From the NCBI RefSeq assembly GCF_905147365.1, contig NC_056428.1:25078001-25142000 (forward strand): a stretch of 64,000 nt of DNA, written 5' to 3'. The stretch comes from Aricia agestis. Lineage: Eukaryota; Arthropoda; Insecta; Lepidoptera; Lycaenidae. Positions within the stretch are counted from its first letter, which is position 1. The number at the start of each line of letters is the position of its first letter. Below are positions 1-13,360 of the stretch, piece by piece. A program made the position numbers and the translations under genes. Below the pieces are notes generated by a model. The model was not told where the DNA came from. It did not search any database and saw nothing but the letters and a program-made list of their open reading frames with translations.

Positions 1-798
1 GACACATGTTCGCAATTAGAATATTAGTATGTACTTGGATTACCGAATATGCTCCCTAAAGAGTATAAAAAATGTAGCTCAGAATTTTAAGTTTAAGCCT
101 TTTTGCCTGTCATTAAGAAATATTTTAGTCAAGGCAACATTGACGCCGCCGCTCGCTGGTACAAAATACAAAACTACCAACTAATAATAATCAGTCTTCA
201 TTAACGAGTCGCAAAAAGAGTTACAAGTTACATTTCAACAGTTAGTGGAATTCACCGGCGTCTTTGAACTCATAATTGGGTCGCTTAGGGTCCCCTAAAT
301 ATAGGGGCTTCTTAGAATTTAGTAGCCGTGAGCGTAAAAAAAAACACTACAGATTTTCGCAAATTTTACCAATCAGAACGCGTTAGAGGTTTTTAGATAA
401 CACCATTTTGTAGATCATTGAGACCATATCAAAACTTTATTAACGTAAGTTTGTCTAGAATTGACCTGCGATGCAATGGTTAAATGTCTAGTTGTCTCTC
501 TCGCCCTTTGCATGTACAGGTTGTAACAAAACTAAGGGATAAAACTTTAGAATGTGTATGGTCCCTTATTGCGAGTTGGCTGTAAAATAGCATCGCTGAA
601 AACGCAATTTTATTTTGGGATATGTATCGTATAAACACAGTGTTGAAAGTTTAAGTTCTATTGACATTCCTACAAGAATGATAAACAGTTCGACAAGACT
701 TTATTTGAACGTGGCTAGAAAAGGAACTAGACGCTTCTATCATAGAAAAACGTAATTTTTGACATGTGTTTGACATTTCTCCTTTACCAGCAGTGCAG

Positions 799-1005
799 CG
801 GGGCTAAAATGGTCACATTTAGCAATTCCTCTCAATCAATTCAGCAAATGAATTGTAAAAACTTTCAAACTGACAAATGTCAAATTAGTACAAATTACTA
901 CACATGAATTGCAAGCAGACTTGCATTTTGCGATTAAAAAAAATTAATCATATTATGATTCATAACATGATTCACCAAAGCGACCATTTTAGCCCTGCAG
1001 CGCTC
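799..1005 (+). mobile_element. MITE with GGGCTAAAATGGTC termini, copy 1
   Basis: Terminal inverted repeats GGGGCTAAAATGGTC and GACCATTTTAGCCC bound about 205 bp. A second copy lies inverted at 28919-29116 with shared internal blocks such as AGCAATTCCTCTCAATCAAT. Confidence 0.75.
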
Positions 1006-1902
1006 CCGTCAACATCACCCACGTTCAAATAAAAGCTCAAAGTTCAAAGCCTTGTCGAACTGTAATAGCGCGATGCGGATTTTTTTAAATGTTGTACACG
1101 TTTTAAAATAGAACACGTATATTAGGTAACTCACAATTTCTCCCAATTTTTTTCGTATTTCTTTCACTATTATTAAAGCTTAAACTGTGGTGACATTTAA
1201 AACAAGTTTTAAAGTAGCGTTTTAAAATTCAATTAAGACTTACGCCGCACGCACCTGTCGAATTCGCTTATCCAAGTTTGGATACATTAAAAAATAGAAA
1301 TCAATGTAAAATTGATTATATTATATTATAACAGATTCTTATAATATTATTATAAGAATCTGGATTTATATTTATCATGTATAAAATATTTGGCACAGAT
1401 TAAGGTTAAAGGTATATAAATTATAGTTTATGTAATATGATATCTAGCTCACCGCGCGGGAAGTGGGTACCAAATTCAAAATAATCTGCTAGTGTTTTCA
1501 TACTTCCCTAGACTCCTCTTGTGTCCCCAGATAACAGATTTAATCTAGGTTAGCCATCATACATCATAATACATCATACATCCAGTCCCCACTCACGCCA
1601 CAACTGAGAATCAAGTACTCTGTAGTCTGTACTTATCAACTCGCTCTCAGTAGTTGTAGTAACAGTATACCAAATGGTATTGCCGACATCAAGACAGTCG
1701 CACGATCGTGCGGTAGCTTTATATTTTGTTTTTTATCACGTCTTATCAGAAAACAGGCCAACATTTAGCCAAGACGTTTTACGTTTTACTTTCTTATAGA
1801 ATCGATACAATAAAACGCTTAATTTATGTCATTTTGGTCGGCCATTCCAGGATCAAAGAGAAAATAATCACTACTACGTTTTATCCAGGATCTTTAAGGA
1901 AT

Positions 1903-2010
1903 CGCCGATCAAAATGTCTGAATGTGACATACTTACGTCATTCGCGAGATAAAATAAAGTCGACATTCGACTCATGGTATGTCAATTCCATACATTTTGA
2001 TCGGTGATTT
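1903..2010. repeat. Small foldback element
   Basis: Inverted arms GCCGATCAAAATGT and ACATTTTGATCGG enclose about 80 bp containing a further pair GTGACATAC and GTATGTC. No coding content. Confidence 0.5.
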
Positions 2011-3434
2011 TATAAACAAACGGTAAAGAAAACGCGTTGGCAAGGATTTATTCGGGAATAGGAAAATCGACATTGGTTCCGATAACGAAAACGAATTAGA
2101 GTAAACTAGAGATCGCCCAATGGTCGAAATTCGACCTTAGTTTCAACGACATTAGGACTACTACCTACATTTTGTAAAAAATGTTGACTTTATAATTTTT
2201 TTTCAACTCTTGTCTCTGGGACTTAGCTGATCTCAGACTGGCCGTGTAAGCATTGTCTAATAGTATCTAAAGAATCTAAAGATTCAATAAAAAAACTACA
2301 ATCCATTTTCAATTTATCAACAGACTTCAACCATAAATAAAAGAGTATAATTCGTATGTACAGGCTTGTCACTCAAAAATCTGTCATTTCTCATGTGTGT
2401 GTGTTGTAGTGTGTGTAATGTTTTATTTGTTAAAAAAATGTATGATAAAAGCATAATTTCAAAATAATATTAGTTCGATGCACTCCTTCACCATATAAAC
2501 TATAATTGTGCAAAATTTCATGCACCTACGTTTCCCCATTTTTCGTAAAAAGGGTTACAAAGTTTTTCGTTCGCGTATTAATATTATGATAGTCCAATCA
2601 CATTCGCTTATTTCGATAGCGAAGTTAGGTAGATGTCAAAAGTAATATATCGGACTTGACATAATTATTATAGCATAGCAAGCGCCACATGACATGCGTT
2701 ATGTCAAATCCCAAATAATTGATTACTTCATCAATTGCCCAAAACAAACAGAATTTACCATAAACGGTAAACATTTCTTCACTAACCATAACCGTAACAA
2801 TTTGTATGGTCTGTAAACGATTTCCTAAATTGTATTTTGACGAATTGAAAACGCAACTTTAAACCAATTGAATGGGGTCCATATTTGTTTATCACAGTCC
2901 ACGTCTGCTTATTTTATAATCTGTCTTTTGTTTTGGACAACAATGACGACAAAATTACAAACCAACTCTGTTGTAACTAAAACGCATTGTTAATGTATCC
3001 TTCGTTTAAAATTTTCTAAACAACAAAGACTTTGCATTATGCTCGGTTTTTTTCTTTTTATGGTGTAGACTGGCTGGAAGCTGTTGCAGTTGGGGTGCAT
3101 TATATTTTTAAAGGGAACTGATAAACGAACGTTTAATTGAAATTTTTTTGTCTGCTTCACACGTTTTACGTGTTAAGTGAAATAGTGAATCATCGACCAA
3201 TCATAGGCGTATTTAACGGGGGGTTTTGGGCGGGAATTAAGATTATTGGGCTGCCTCTGACCTGTGGGGGTAGGTCCTTTATATAAGCCGATAACCACAT
3301 GACTGTAAACAGTAGTTCTAGAAAATTGACCTAAATGCATGGGCACAGCGATTCTGTATAATTGTCCATCATGCAAATTTCTAAAATACTTTAGTAAGAT
3401 AATAGCAATCTTATACTTATTGTACCTTTTTAGG

Positions 3435-3966
3435 GTTCCGTACCCAAAGGGTAAAAACGAGACTCTATTACTGAGACTTCGATGTCCGTCTGTCTCCAGG
3501 CTGTATCTCAAAAACCGCTGTAGCTAGACTTCTGAAATCTGAAATTTTCACAGATTGTGTATTTCTGTGGCCGCTAGGCGCTATAAAAACAAATAAGTAC
3601 TAAAAATTAAATAAAGTTACTACTACTTCCCATGCAACAAATGTAATTTTTTGGCCTTTTTTGTTCGTAGTCAATAAACGTCGGAAAGTTCTCACGCGGA
3701 AAGTTCTCATATTAAATTAATTATAAAATCTTATATCTTTAAACGAGCAATTCACGGTGTCGGGGGCGATAAATCGATCTAGCTAGAAATAATTTTTAGA
3801 AAATGTCATTTTATTCGTGTTTTATCGAATAGCGAGCAAAGCTCGGTCAGTTAGCTAGTAAAATATTTATGAGGGTATCATACAAAAAACACAATTTTTG
3901 CCTACTTTTGCTCTGTAGCGGTACGGAACCCTTCGTGCGCGAGTCCGACTCGCACTTGGCCGATTT
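3435..3966 (+). repeat. Lepidopteran GGTTCCGTAC dispersed repeat, copy 1
   Basis: It begins TTAGGGTTCCGTACCCAAAG and ends GGTACGGAACCC plus a tail that reads CGAGTCCGACTCGCACTTGG. The ends are therefore partly inverted. Relatives: 21524-21962 (+), 29750-30190 (+), 30880-31090 (-), and shortened forms at 7860-8085 and 11953-12178 (-). No protein is encoded. A non-autonomous transposon is likely but the class is unclear. Confidence 0.75.
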
Positions 3967-4200
3967 TTAACACGCTTTTATTAGCTTGCCCTTGGGCTGT
4001 ATGTATAATGTATGTAACGGAATCTTTGAAGTTTGAGAACGATTTTTACCTATCTCCAGTAGTCTAATTACATACTTAATTCGAAACTTTGCATACGTAT
4101 TAAGAGCCAATGACAATATAATAATTTGCTAAAATTTTTGAAAAAAATAAAAATAAGCGTGTTTTTTAGTTTTCATAAACTATTATTTTTTGTTCCCTAG

Positions 4201-4296
4201 ATGGCGTTAGTAGAAGACATTGCATCAAGCGCTGCTTCTGATGACCCCGAGGCGCTACTGAACGAGTGGCTGGGAGAACTGACCGTCCTTACTGCT
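4201..4296 (+). CDS. pico: pico distal 5' coding exon with talin-binding-type helix
   Basis: A strong acceptor (pyrimidine tract ending TTCCCTAG) is followed directly by ATG, an open 96-nt exon, and a perfect GTAAGT donor at 4297. The 32 residues are acidic and contain DDPEALLNEWLGELTVLT. This resembles the N-terminal talin-binding helix of RIAM and Lamellipodin (the D-x-x-W/L-LGE-L-x-x-LT pattern). The exon ends in phase 0, so it can join exon 2 at 35666, which gives a 1,003-residue isoform. Because the ATG abuts the splice acceptor, there must be a further 5' exon upstream, either untranslated or coding. I could not place it in 1-4200. The nearest coding exon downstream is 30 kb away, so the link to pico rests on phase and motif. 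Confidence 0.72.
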
Positions 4297-4584
4297 GTAA
4301 GTACAGGGATGATACCAGCAGGCAGCAGGCTTAGCATGATCGCCATAGAAGCGGTTCCTTTCTACGGAAGAATAGACAAAGTGACTTTTAGATAAAGGAA
4401 ATCTGCCATTTTGTCTATAAAATCTGTCAGTTTGTCCATTCTTTCCCATTTCTACTGTTTTTATGCTAAGCCTGTAGTAGTTCAGAGCATAATATATTTT
4501 CTTAACAAGGCAACAAGAGTTATTTAAATGCTCTAAGCCTGAAATCCTCTCTAAAATCTTGTACGCTGAGATAAGAGAGCCATA

Positions 4585-5515
4585 TCTTAATATATATATT
4601 TCTTGTGTGCGTGTGTATGTGACTGAACTCCTCCTAAACGACTGGACCAATTTTGATGAAATTTTTTGTGTGTGTTCGTGGAGATTCGAGAATGGTTTAG
4701 ATTTACAGTTTGGTCTACTGGAAAATGTTTTTTCAATTAATTTCTTATTTATAAGGAGTTGATGATTTTGGAATGTTTTACATTAGATCCGGCGGACGGC
4801 GCTATCATCGCATTCAATATTATTCTATTTCAATTTTAGTTTGTCCTGACAGATGGTGCTACGATTAATTTGAAAAAAATTTTGTTATTCAATTCATGTG
4901 CTGATTAAAATATTAAATAAATAACACATAGGCTACAATTTTAACCGACTTTCAAAATGGGGGAGGTGTTATGTTCGTTTTCTTATATTCAACGATTACT
5001 CCGCCGTTTGTTAACCGATTTTCAAAATTTTTCTTTTGGTATATAGGGTATCATCCCAATTTGGTATTATATTCAGAAAAGTGGTGATCTGATGAAGGAT
5101 CCATAAGTAATCGAGGGAACTCCTCAAAACTTATAGGGAAACATATGGTGACTTCGGTTTCGTGAGAAGTATTCTAAGCATATGCTACCAACAAGTAAGA
5201 TTTTGCACCGAGATATACCTGGTATACCGTGGTTCGGAAGGTGCTGAGAGAATTCCTGATTCTTTATAGATACAAGTTTGGGAGTTTCGGCGTTGTTTTA
5301 AGAACAGAAAGCATATGCTACTATGCAAATTACATTCTTCATCATCATCATCATCATCATCATCACTACCATATTATACCATTTCATAGTCTTTTAGATC
5401 GAGACTCTCTGTGTCAATGTGGGAAAAACGGGGGAAATATTTTTTATGGGAAAATGTACCTACGGATTCTGTAAAATTTCTAATTTACGCGGGCGAAGCC
5501 GCGCGGGACATCTAA
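4585..5515 (+). mobile_element. Non-autonomous Helitron (931 bp)
   Basis: Starts TCTTAATATATAT after an A and ends in the hairpin CGCGGGCGAAGCCGCGCG plus GGACATCTAA before a T. This matches Helitron rules (5' TC, 3' hairpin then CTRR, insertion between A and T). Internally, from about 4,944, it carries a dispersed repeat segment ending in a CAT microsatellite near 5,340-5,365. No Rep/helicase frame. Confidence 0.7.
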
Positions 5516-8500
5516 TATTACATATTACTTATAGATAAAATGAGTCAACTAGCCAACAATCACACAGTACACTGTACAATGTATAATAGGTTTTTTTTTT
5601 AATTAAGTAAGTGATTTAAAAAGTAATAAACTAAGTAATAAAATATTTGATTAAATATTGAAAAAATATCGAAAACCATTCGCACAACCTAAAATCCAAA
5701 ACTACGTGACAGGACAACAATAATAAATATTATTATTGACTAGAACGCACGTACTCGTATTAAAATATACATCAATTAAAAAATACTTAAAAGATAATAA
5801 GCGCGCAATTACCACGTGGCGGGGCCACATCTGGCGCAGGTGCTCACATAAATAATATACGCCCCTGATTTACACATCTCGAGATACGACCACAATCACT
5901 GCATCCGAGAGCTCTTATACAGGGAACAAAGCTAACTGATAATACTTCAGGGTGTGTATGTCTCTCCTATATTCACTGTGAAAGTAGCAGCGGGGCGATT
6001 CCACTATCGCGGGTGCAACATATTGACACTTAAAGGAGTGAGCCCATTGAGACGGGCCGTGCCGGGACTCATCGCAAAAATCCGCCTCCATACAATTTGT
6101 ATGGAAGCGGATGCGGGTATCGTACACTGTGTCGGGGCGCAGCGGATTTCCGCCAATGCGACAAGGCCCGACAAACGCGCTGCGCCCCGGCAACAGTGTG
6201 ACCACACTTCACATAGATTTCCACTTTTTGGTAGATTTGAGGTCCAAATGAATGACGATTTAGTAGTCCAAAATTTTTTGTAAATTTTAATAGGAGATCG
6301 ATATTATATAACAAATAATATAAAAATTAAAATGCATAATGAAGGCAGTCCATATAAACATTTTAGTTTTATTTTAGTTTCAACCACGTAGAATACATTG
6401 ATTAATAAAGGTAGATTTTCGGTAGAATCTAAAACAGATTTTAGTAGAATATAGCAACGTTTTTGATATTACATCGAGTCACGAGTGATTTAAGAGTGGT
6501 CACACTGGAGCTATCCAAAGTACTCAAAATCCGTCAATGCGATGCGGCCCGGCCCGGTAATAGTGTGCTATAGCGCATTTTGCACTGCGCTGAGCCCCGA
6601 TCCGCCCCGGCAAGCCCCGGCACGCGCCGACAAACTGTGCGCGTACCTTAAAGCTTCTTACAGGCAAAAAAAACATAATATGTATTTATTTTTCAACTAT
6701 CCCTTGAAGGGATACATTTTACCCAGTTTAACAATGATTTATAAAGGAAAATTGAAAACCTCAATCAAAATATACATAAAGGGCCACAAGAGAGGTTTGA
6801 AGTGCTATCGCGGGTGCAACAAATTTGACCCTTAGAAGAGGTATTTAGCTAGAATAAATTCTTCAACTTCTTTGCTTTCGGATAGTTTACAAGTTATAAT
6901 GAATCCCACCAAAAACATTTTCATGTAAAAATGTTGCCAAGATGAGAACATATTATAGTTCGTGGTGTCAAAAAGTAGTGAGATCTCATGTAGAGCCAAG
7001 TCTCAAACTCTACACATTAGTCAAAATCGGTGGCCTGGCCATTTTAAAATAAAAGTTATTAGGTACAACAGAAAAGTAATAAATTAAGTTCAAAGCCCAT
7101 AGCATGACGAAGTTAAGTTTTTTAGATTCTTCTCGTACGGCTGACACATTATATTATTATTATCAAATATTTTGCCGCTCTTTAGTGTCAAATTAAGGTT
7201 TTTAGATTTAGGACTGAGTATGTAAGGTTAAAAACTTGGCTCTACATGAGATCTCACTACTTTTTGACACCACGAACTATGACTGAGAACTATGTTCTAT
7301 GTTCATCTTGACAACATTTTTACATGAAAATGTTTTTGGTAGGATTTCATTTCTTTTTGTAAGTTGGTTTATGTCGTTTTCTTTTAGTTCATTTTTTTGA
7401 TGAATTAATTTTAGGTTTCCGTAAGACGTGAGAAAAAATGTAATTTATAATTTCAAAACGAAAACTGGCATTTTCTGCAAGGACACTAGGAATAAGCACA
7501 AGTTAGATATACCAATACTTAGGCTGAGCAAAGTAAATAAATCTTTCAAAAGTCAATGTATACGCCAGATACAAAAAAATCCCAGAAAACGTCTAAAATC
7601 TTTCAATTACTTAACAAATTTTAAAAAGTTGTTATGGCTTATTATAAGGTAACTGACTTTCTCAATGATAGCACACCTTATGATAAATAAGCAGACAAAC
7701 CATAGGCCGCTTTTATAAAATAAATGTACCACATTTTTACATAGGTACTTCGTGTAATTTATTGTTATTTTCCACCTTTTTAGACGCGACGTTCTAAAAG
7801 TGTTAACTTTGTTAAGCTATTTAGAAATAAATAATATTTACATTCCATTTCATTTCATTACATACAAAAAACACAATTTATGGCCTTTTTTTGCTCTATA
7901 ACGGTACGTCCATCGCACTTGGTTGATTATTATTATTCTTAGGCGGCAACAGTGAAAATTTCAATAGCAGCAGTTCTTGAGATACAGCCTGGAGACAGAC
8001 AGACGGAGAGACGAATAGACGGAGAGTCATCGAAGTCTTAGTAATAGGGTCACGTTTTTACCCTTTGGGTACGGAACCCTAAAATACTTAATATTAAATA
8101 ATATATTTTTTTAAAACAAAAACGAGAAAAGTTTTGGGTATACATATGTATCTAAGGTATATATTAAGTATATTTCGTCATTTAGTTTAAAGTTTATAAT
8201 CTTAGATATTGCAACATATTTTAATTTTTATCTGAAATCTACTTGAAACATACTAGGATATCCGTTAGTGCGAGGCATAATCCGTTCAACGCTTAAAATG
8301 TTAAACTTTGTTTTTAAAATGTTACAAAATGCAAAACACTTCGCATATCAACGGATATGTTGCAAAGTCCAAGGGTAGAATATCTAAATTAATTGTAGGT
8401 TTTATATTATATATTTTATTTATAAAATACCATTTAAATTTTAAACATAATCAAATCTGGTAATATTTGCGATAATATACTATATTACTTAATAAGTACA

Positions 8501-9139
8501 TAAATCGAAAAAAATAAAAAATCAGTAGGTAATCAATAATGACTAGTAATAGCGTAAATTAAATGTTTATATTACTAAATATTATGTATAATGTAACGAT
8601 TACGCGATAACTTGATAATACTCATAAACCTTATAAGTACAAATGTAATATTATTTTATCGGTAAAATATTAATTACTTACCTACTATATTGGACTTTCA
8701 GATGTGAAACTCAATTGCATCTATTGATGTAATATCTTATCTCCCGAGCAAACGACCTTGACCATACATATTTTGACGCGTTGCCCATATCGCACAAAAA
8801 TCCCATTTTTTCAAAATTGATCTAAAAAAAATTCAAACGGGGAATATGTAGTAGTAGGGGAGGGGAAGGTGCTATTTGTGTAGTCACTTGAGCGTCATGG
8901 AGACCTAGTAGGTTTTTTACATTAGGAAAACCTGATAAAAAAATAATAAGAGCGTTTTTTATTTTAGCGGTGGGTTCAGAAACTGCAGCCATTTTAAAGT
9001 TTTGAAAAAGAAAATATATTCAGAAAATTGCTTATTTAGGTAAATTATAAATATATATTAAGACAACAAGGACTAAATCATTTAGTTTAGTGCAAAATAA
9101 AATATCTGCCATGCTTAGTTAGGAAAATATGAAGCTTTA
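5516..9139. other. Body of duplicated unit, no gene seen
   Basis: Short frames here show no conserved domain. It includes a GC-rich tract (5,815-6,640) with several hairpins, for example CCGCCTCCATACAATTTGTA at 6082-6101. A direct repeat GCGGGTGCAACA occurs at 6008-6019 and 6809-6820. There is a foldback at 6898-7352 and a minus-strand GGTTCCGTAC repeat fragment at 7860-8085. The same content recurs at 9609-13232. Confidence 0.7.
6898..7352. repeat. Foldback with about 115-bp arms
   Basis: The segment 6898-7010 (CCCACCAAAAACATTTTCAT...) is the reverse complement of about 7235-7350, around a loop of some 220 bp. The duplicate lies at 10991-11445. Confidence 0.8.
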
Positions 9140-9608
9140 TCTATACTAATATTATAAATGCGAAAGTATCTCTGTCTGTCTGTCTGTCACGCTTTCACGC
9201 CAAACTACCGAACCGATTGTAATGAAATTTTGTATACAAATAGTCTAAAGCCTGAGAAAGGACATAGAGATGAGATGCTACCAACAAGTAAGATTTTGCA
9301 CCGAGATATACCTGGTATACCGTGGTTCGGAAGGTGCTGAGAGAATTCCTGATTCTTTATAGATACAAGTTTGGGAGTTTCGGCGTTGTTTTAAGAACAG
9401 AAAGCATATGCTACTATGCAAATTACATTCTTCATCATCATCATCATCATCATCATCACTACCATATTATACCATTTCATAGTCTTTTAGATCGAGACTC
9501 TCTGTGTCAATGTGGGAAAAACGGGGGAAATATTTTTTATGGGAAAATGTACCTACGGATTCTGTAAAATTTCTAATTTACGCGGGCGAAGCCGCGCGGG
9601 ACATCTAA
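9140..9608 (+). mobile_element. Chimeric Helitron at the duplication junction
   Basis: 5' end TCTATACTAATATTATAAA (as at 13233) runs to 9267. After the 7-nt filler the sequence continues as the 3' half of the 4585-5515 Helitron, ending hairpin plus CTAA at 9608. The element has complete-looking termini but is a product of the duplication breakpoint. Confidence 0.75.
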
Positions 9609-12600
9609 TATTACATATTACTTATAGATAAAATGAGTCAACTAGCCAACAATCACACAGTACACTGTACAATGTATAATAGGTTTTTTTTTTAATTAAG
9701 TAAGTGATTTAAAAAGTAATAAACTAAGTAATAAAATATTTGATTAAATATTGGAAAAATATCGAAAACCATTCGCACAACCTAAAATCCAAAACTACGT
9801 GACAGGACAACAATAATAAATATTATTATTGACTAGAACGCACGTACTCGTATTAAAATATACATCAATTAAAAAATACTTAAAAGATAATAAGCGCGCA
9901 ATTACCACGTGGCGGGGCCACATCTGGCGCAGGTGCTCACATAAATAATATACGCCCCTGATTTACACATCTCGAGATACGACCACAATCACTGCATCCG
10001 AGAGCTCTTATACAGGGAACAAAGCTAACTGATAATACTTCAGGGTGTGTATGTCTCTCCTATATTCACTGTGAAAGTAGCAGCGGGGCGATTCCACTAT
10101 CGCGGGTGCAACATATTGACACTTAAAGGAGTGAGCCCATTGAGACGGGCCGTGCCGGGACTCATCGCAAAAATCCGCCTCCATACAATTTGTATGGAAG
10201 CGGATGCGGGTATCGTACACTGTGTCGGGGCGCAGCGGATTTCCGCCAATGCGACAAGGCCCGACAAACGCGCTGCGCCCCGGCAACAGTGTGACCACAC
10301 TTCACATAGATTTCCACTTTTTGGTAGATTTGAGGTCCAAATGAATGACGATTTAGTAGTCCAAAATTTTTTGTAAATTTTAATAGGAGATCGATATTAT
10401 ATAACAAATAATATAAAAATTAAAATGCATAATGAAGGCAGTCCATATAAACATTTTAGTTTTATTTTAGTTTCAACCACGTAGAATACATTGATTAATA
10501 AAGGTAGATTTTCGGTAGAATCTAAAACAGATTTTAGTAGAATATAGCAACGTTTTTGATATTACATCGAGTCACGAGTGATTTAAGAGTGGTCACACTG
10601 GAGCTATCCAAAGTACTCAAAATCCGTCAATGCGATGCGGCCCGGCCCGGTAATAGTGTGCTATAGCGCATTTTGCACTGCGCTGAGCCCCGATCCGCCC
10701 CGGCAAGCCCCGGCACGCGCCGACAAACTGTGCGCGTACCTTAAAGCTTCTTACAGGCAAAAAAAACATAATATGTATTTATTTTTCAACTATCCCTTGA
10801 AGGGATACATTTTACCCAGTTTAACAATGATTTATAAAGGAAAATTGAAAACCTCAATCAAAATATACATAAAGGGCCACAAGAGAGGTTTGAAGTGCTA
10901 TCGCGGGTGCAACAAATTTGACCCTTAGAAGAGGTATTTAGCTAGAATAAATTCTTCAACTTCTTTGCTTTCGGATAGTTTACAAGTTATAATGAATCCC
11001 ACCAAAAACATTTTCATGTAAAAATGTTGCCAAGATGAGAACATATTATAGTTCGTGGTGTCAAAAAGTAGTGAGATCTCATGTAGAGCCAAGTCTCAAA
11101 CTCTACACATTAGTCAAAATCGGTGGCCTGGCCATTTTAAAATAAAAGTTATTAGGTACAACAGAAAAGTAATAAATTAAGTTCAAAGCCCATAGCATGA
11201 CGAAGTTAAGTTTTTTAGATTCTTCTCGTACGGCTGACACATTATATTATTATTATCAAATATTTTGCCGCTCTTTAGTGTCAAATTAAGGTTTTTAGAT
11301 TTAGGACTGAGTATGTAAGGTTAAAAACTTGGCTCTACATGAGATCTCACTACTTTTTGACACCACGAACTATGACTGAGAACTATGTTCTATGTTCATC
11401 TTGACAACATTTTTACATGAAAATGTTTTTGGTAGGATTTCATTTCTTTTTGTAAGTTGGTTTATGTCGTTTTCTTTTAGTTCATTTTTTTGATGAATTA
11501 ATTTTAGGTTTCCGTAAGACGTGAGAAAAAATGTAATTTATAATTTCAAAACGAAAACTGGCATTTTCTGCAAGGACACTAGGAATAAGCACAAGTTAGA
11601 TATACCAATACTTAGGCTGAGCAAAGTAAATAAATCTTTCAAAAGTCAATGTATACGCCAGATACAAAAAAATCCCAGAAAACGTCTAAAATCTTTCAAT
11701 TACTTAACAAATTTTAAAAAGTTGTTATGGCTTATTATAAGGTAACTGACTTTCTCAATGATAGCACACCTTATGATAAATAAGCAGACAAACCATAGGC
11801 CGCTTTTATAAAATAAATGTACCACATTTTTACATAGGTACTTCGTGTAATTTATTGTTATTTTCCACCTTTTTAGACGCGACGTTCTAAAAGTGTTAAC
11901 TTTGTTAAGCTATTTAGAAATAAATAATATTTACATTCCATTTCATTTCATTACATACAAAAAACACAATTTATGGCCTTTTTTTGCTCTATAACGGTAC
12001 GTCCATCGCACTTGGTTGATTATTATTATTCTTAGGCGGCAACAGTGAAAATTTCAATAGCAGCAGTTCTTGAGATACAGCCTGGAGACAGACAGACGGA
12101 GAGACGAATAGACGGAGAGTCATCGAAGTCTTAGTAATAGGGTCACGTTTTTACCCTTTGGGTACGGAACCCTAAAATACTTAATATTAAATAATATATT
12201 TTTTTAAAACAAAAACGAGAAAAGTTTTGGGTATACATATGTATCTAAGGTATATATTAAGTATATTTCGTCATTTAGTTTAAAGTTTATAATCTTAGAT
12301 ATTGCAACATATTTTAATTTTTATCTGAAATCTACTTGAAACATACTAGGATATCCGTTAGTGCGAGGCATAATCCGTTCAACGCTTAAAATGTTAAACT
12401 TTGTTTTTAAAATGTTACAAAATGCAAAACACTTCGCATATCAACGGATATGTTGCAAAGTCCAAGGGTAGAATATCTAAATTAATTGTAGGTTTTATAT
12501 TATATATTTTATTTATAAAATACCATTTAAATTTTAAACATAATCAAATCTGGTAATATTTGCGATAATATACTATATTACTTAATAAGTACATAAATCG

Positions 12601-13360
12601 AAAAAAATAAAAAATCAGTAGGTAATCAATAATGACTAGTAATAGCGTAAATTAAATGTTTATATTACTAAATATTATGTATAATGTAACGATTACGCGA
12701 TAACTTGATAATACTCATAAACCTTATAAGTACAAATGTAATATTATTTTATCGGTAAAATATTAATTACTTACCTACTATATTGGACTTTCAGATGTGA
12801 AACTCAATTGCATCTATTGATGTAATATCTTATCTCCCGAGCAAACGACCTTGACCATACATATTTTGACGCGTTGCCCATATCGCACAAAAATCCCATT
12901 TTTTCAAAATTGATCTAAAAAAAATTCAAACGGGGAATATGTAGTAGTAGGGGAGGGGAAGGTGCTATTTGTGTAGTCACTTGAGCGTCATGGAGACCTA
13001 GTAGGTTTTTTACATTAGGAAAACCTGATAAAAAAATAATAAGAGCGTTTTTTATTTTAGCGGTGGGTTCAGAAACTGCAGCCATTTTAAAGTTTTGAAA
13101 AAGAAAATATATTCAGAAAATTGCTTATTTAGGTAAATTATAAATATATATTAAGACAACAAGGACTAAATCATTTAGTTTAGTGCAAAATAAAATATCT
13201 GCCATGCTTAGTTAGGAAAATATGAAGCTTTATCTATACTAATATTATAAATGCGAAAGTATCTCTGTCTGTCTGTCTGTCACGCTTTCACGCCAAACTA
13301 CCGAACCGATTGTAATGAAATTTTGCATACAAATAGTCTAAAGCCTGAGAAAGGACATAG
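9275..13360. repeat. Tandem duplication, copy 2 (4,086 bp)
   Basis: Near-identical to 5182-9267 in direct orientation, so all features of copy 1 recur here at +4,093. It lies in the long intron of the distal pico isoform. It is either a very recent duplication or an assembly artefact. Confidence 0.97.

Larger units (their letters stand above)
1..4200. other. AT-rich non-coding region upstream of the distal pico exon
   Basis: No supported coding exon. It holds the MITE at 799-1005, a perfect palindrome at 1335-1363, a small foldback at about 1903-2010 (arms GCCGATCAAAATGT), and the dispersed repeat at 3435-3966. A 5' exon of pico must lie here or further upstream, but I cannot identify it. 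Confidence 0.6.
5182..9267. repeat. Tandem duplication, copy 1 (4,086 bp)
   Basis: Every base from 5182 matches the position 4,093 downstream, with only a couple of substitutions noticed (for example near 5,657/9,750 and near 9,233/13,326). It starts inside the Helitron at 4585-5515 and ends inside the Helitron that begins at 9140. A 7-nt filler, AGATGAG (9268-9274), separates the copies. Confidence 0.97.

Noticed and set aside
1726..2007. 93-codon frame in the upstream region
   Set aside because: Overlaps a small foldback, has no domain and no splice context; probably chance.
5229..5474. 81-codon frame with a run of nine histidines (repeated at 9322-9567)
   Set aside because: The His run is a CAT microsatellite inside a dispersed repeat; the rest resembles no protein.
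5915..6314. Overlapping frames on both strands in the GC-rich part of the duplication
   Set aside because: Several frames overlap in both directions with hairpin-rich sequence and no start context, splice sites or domains; repeat-derived.
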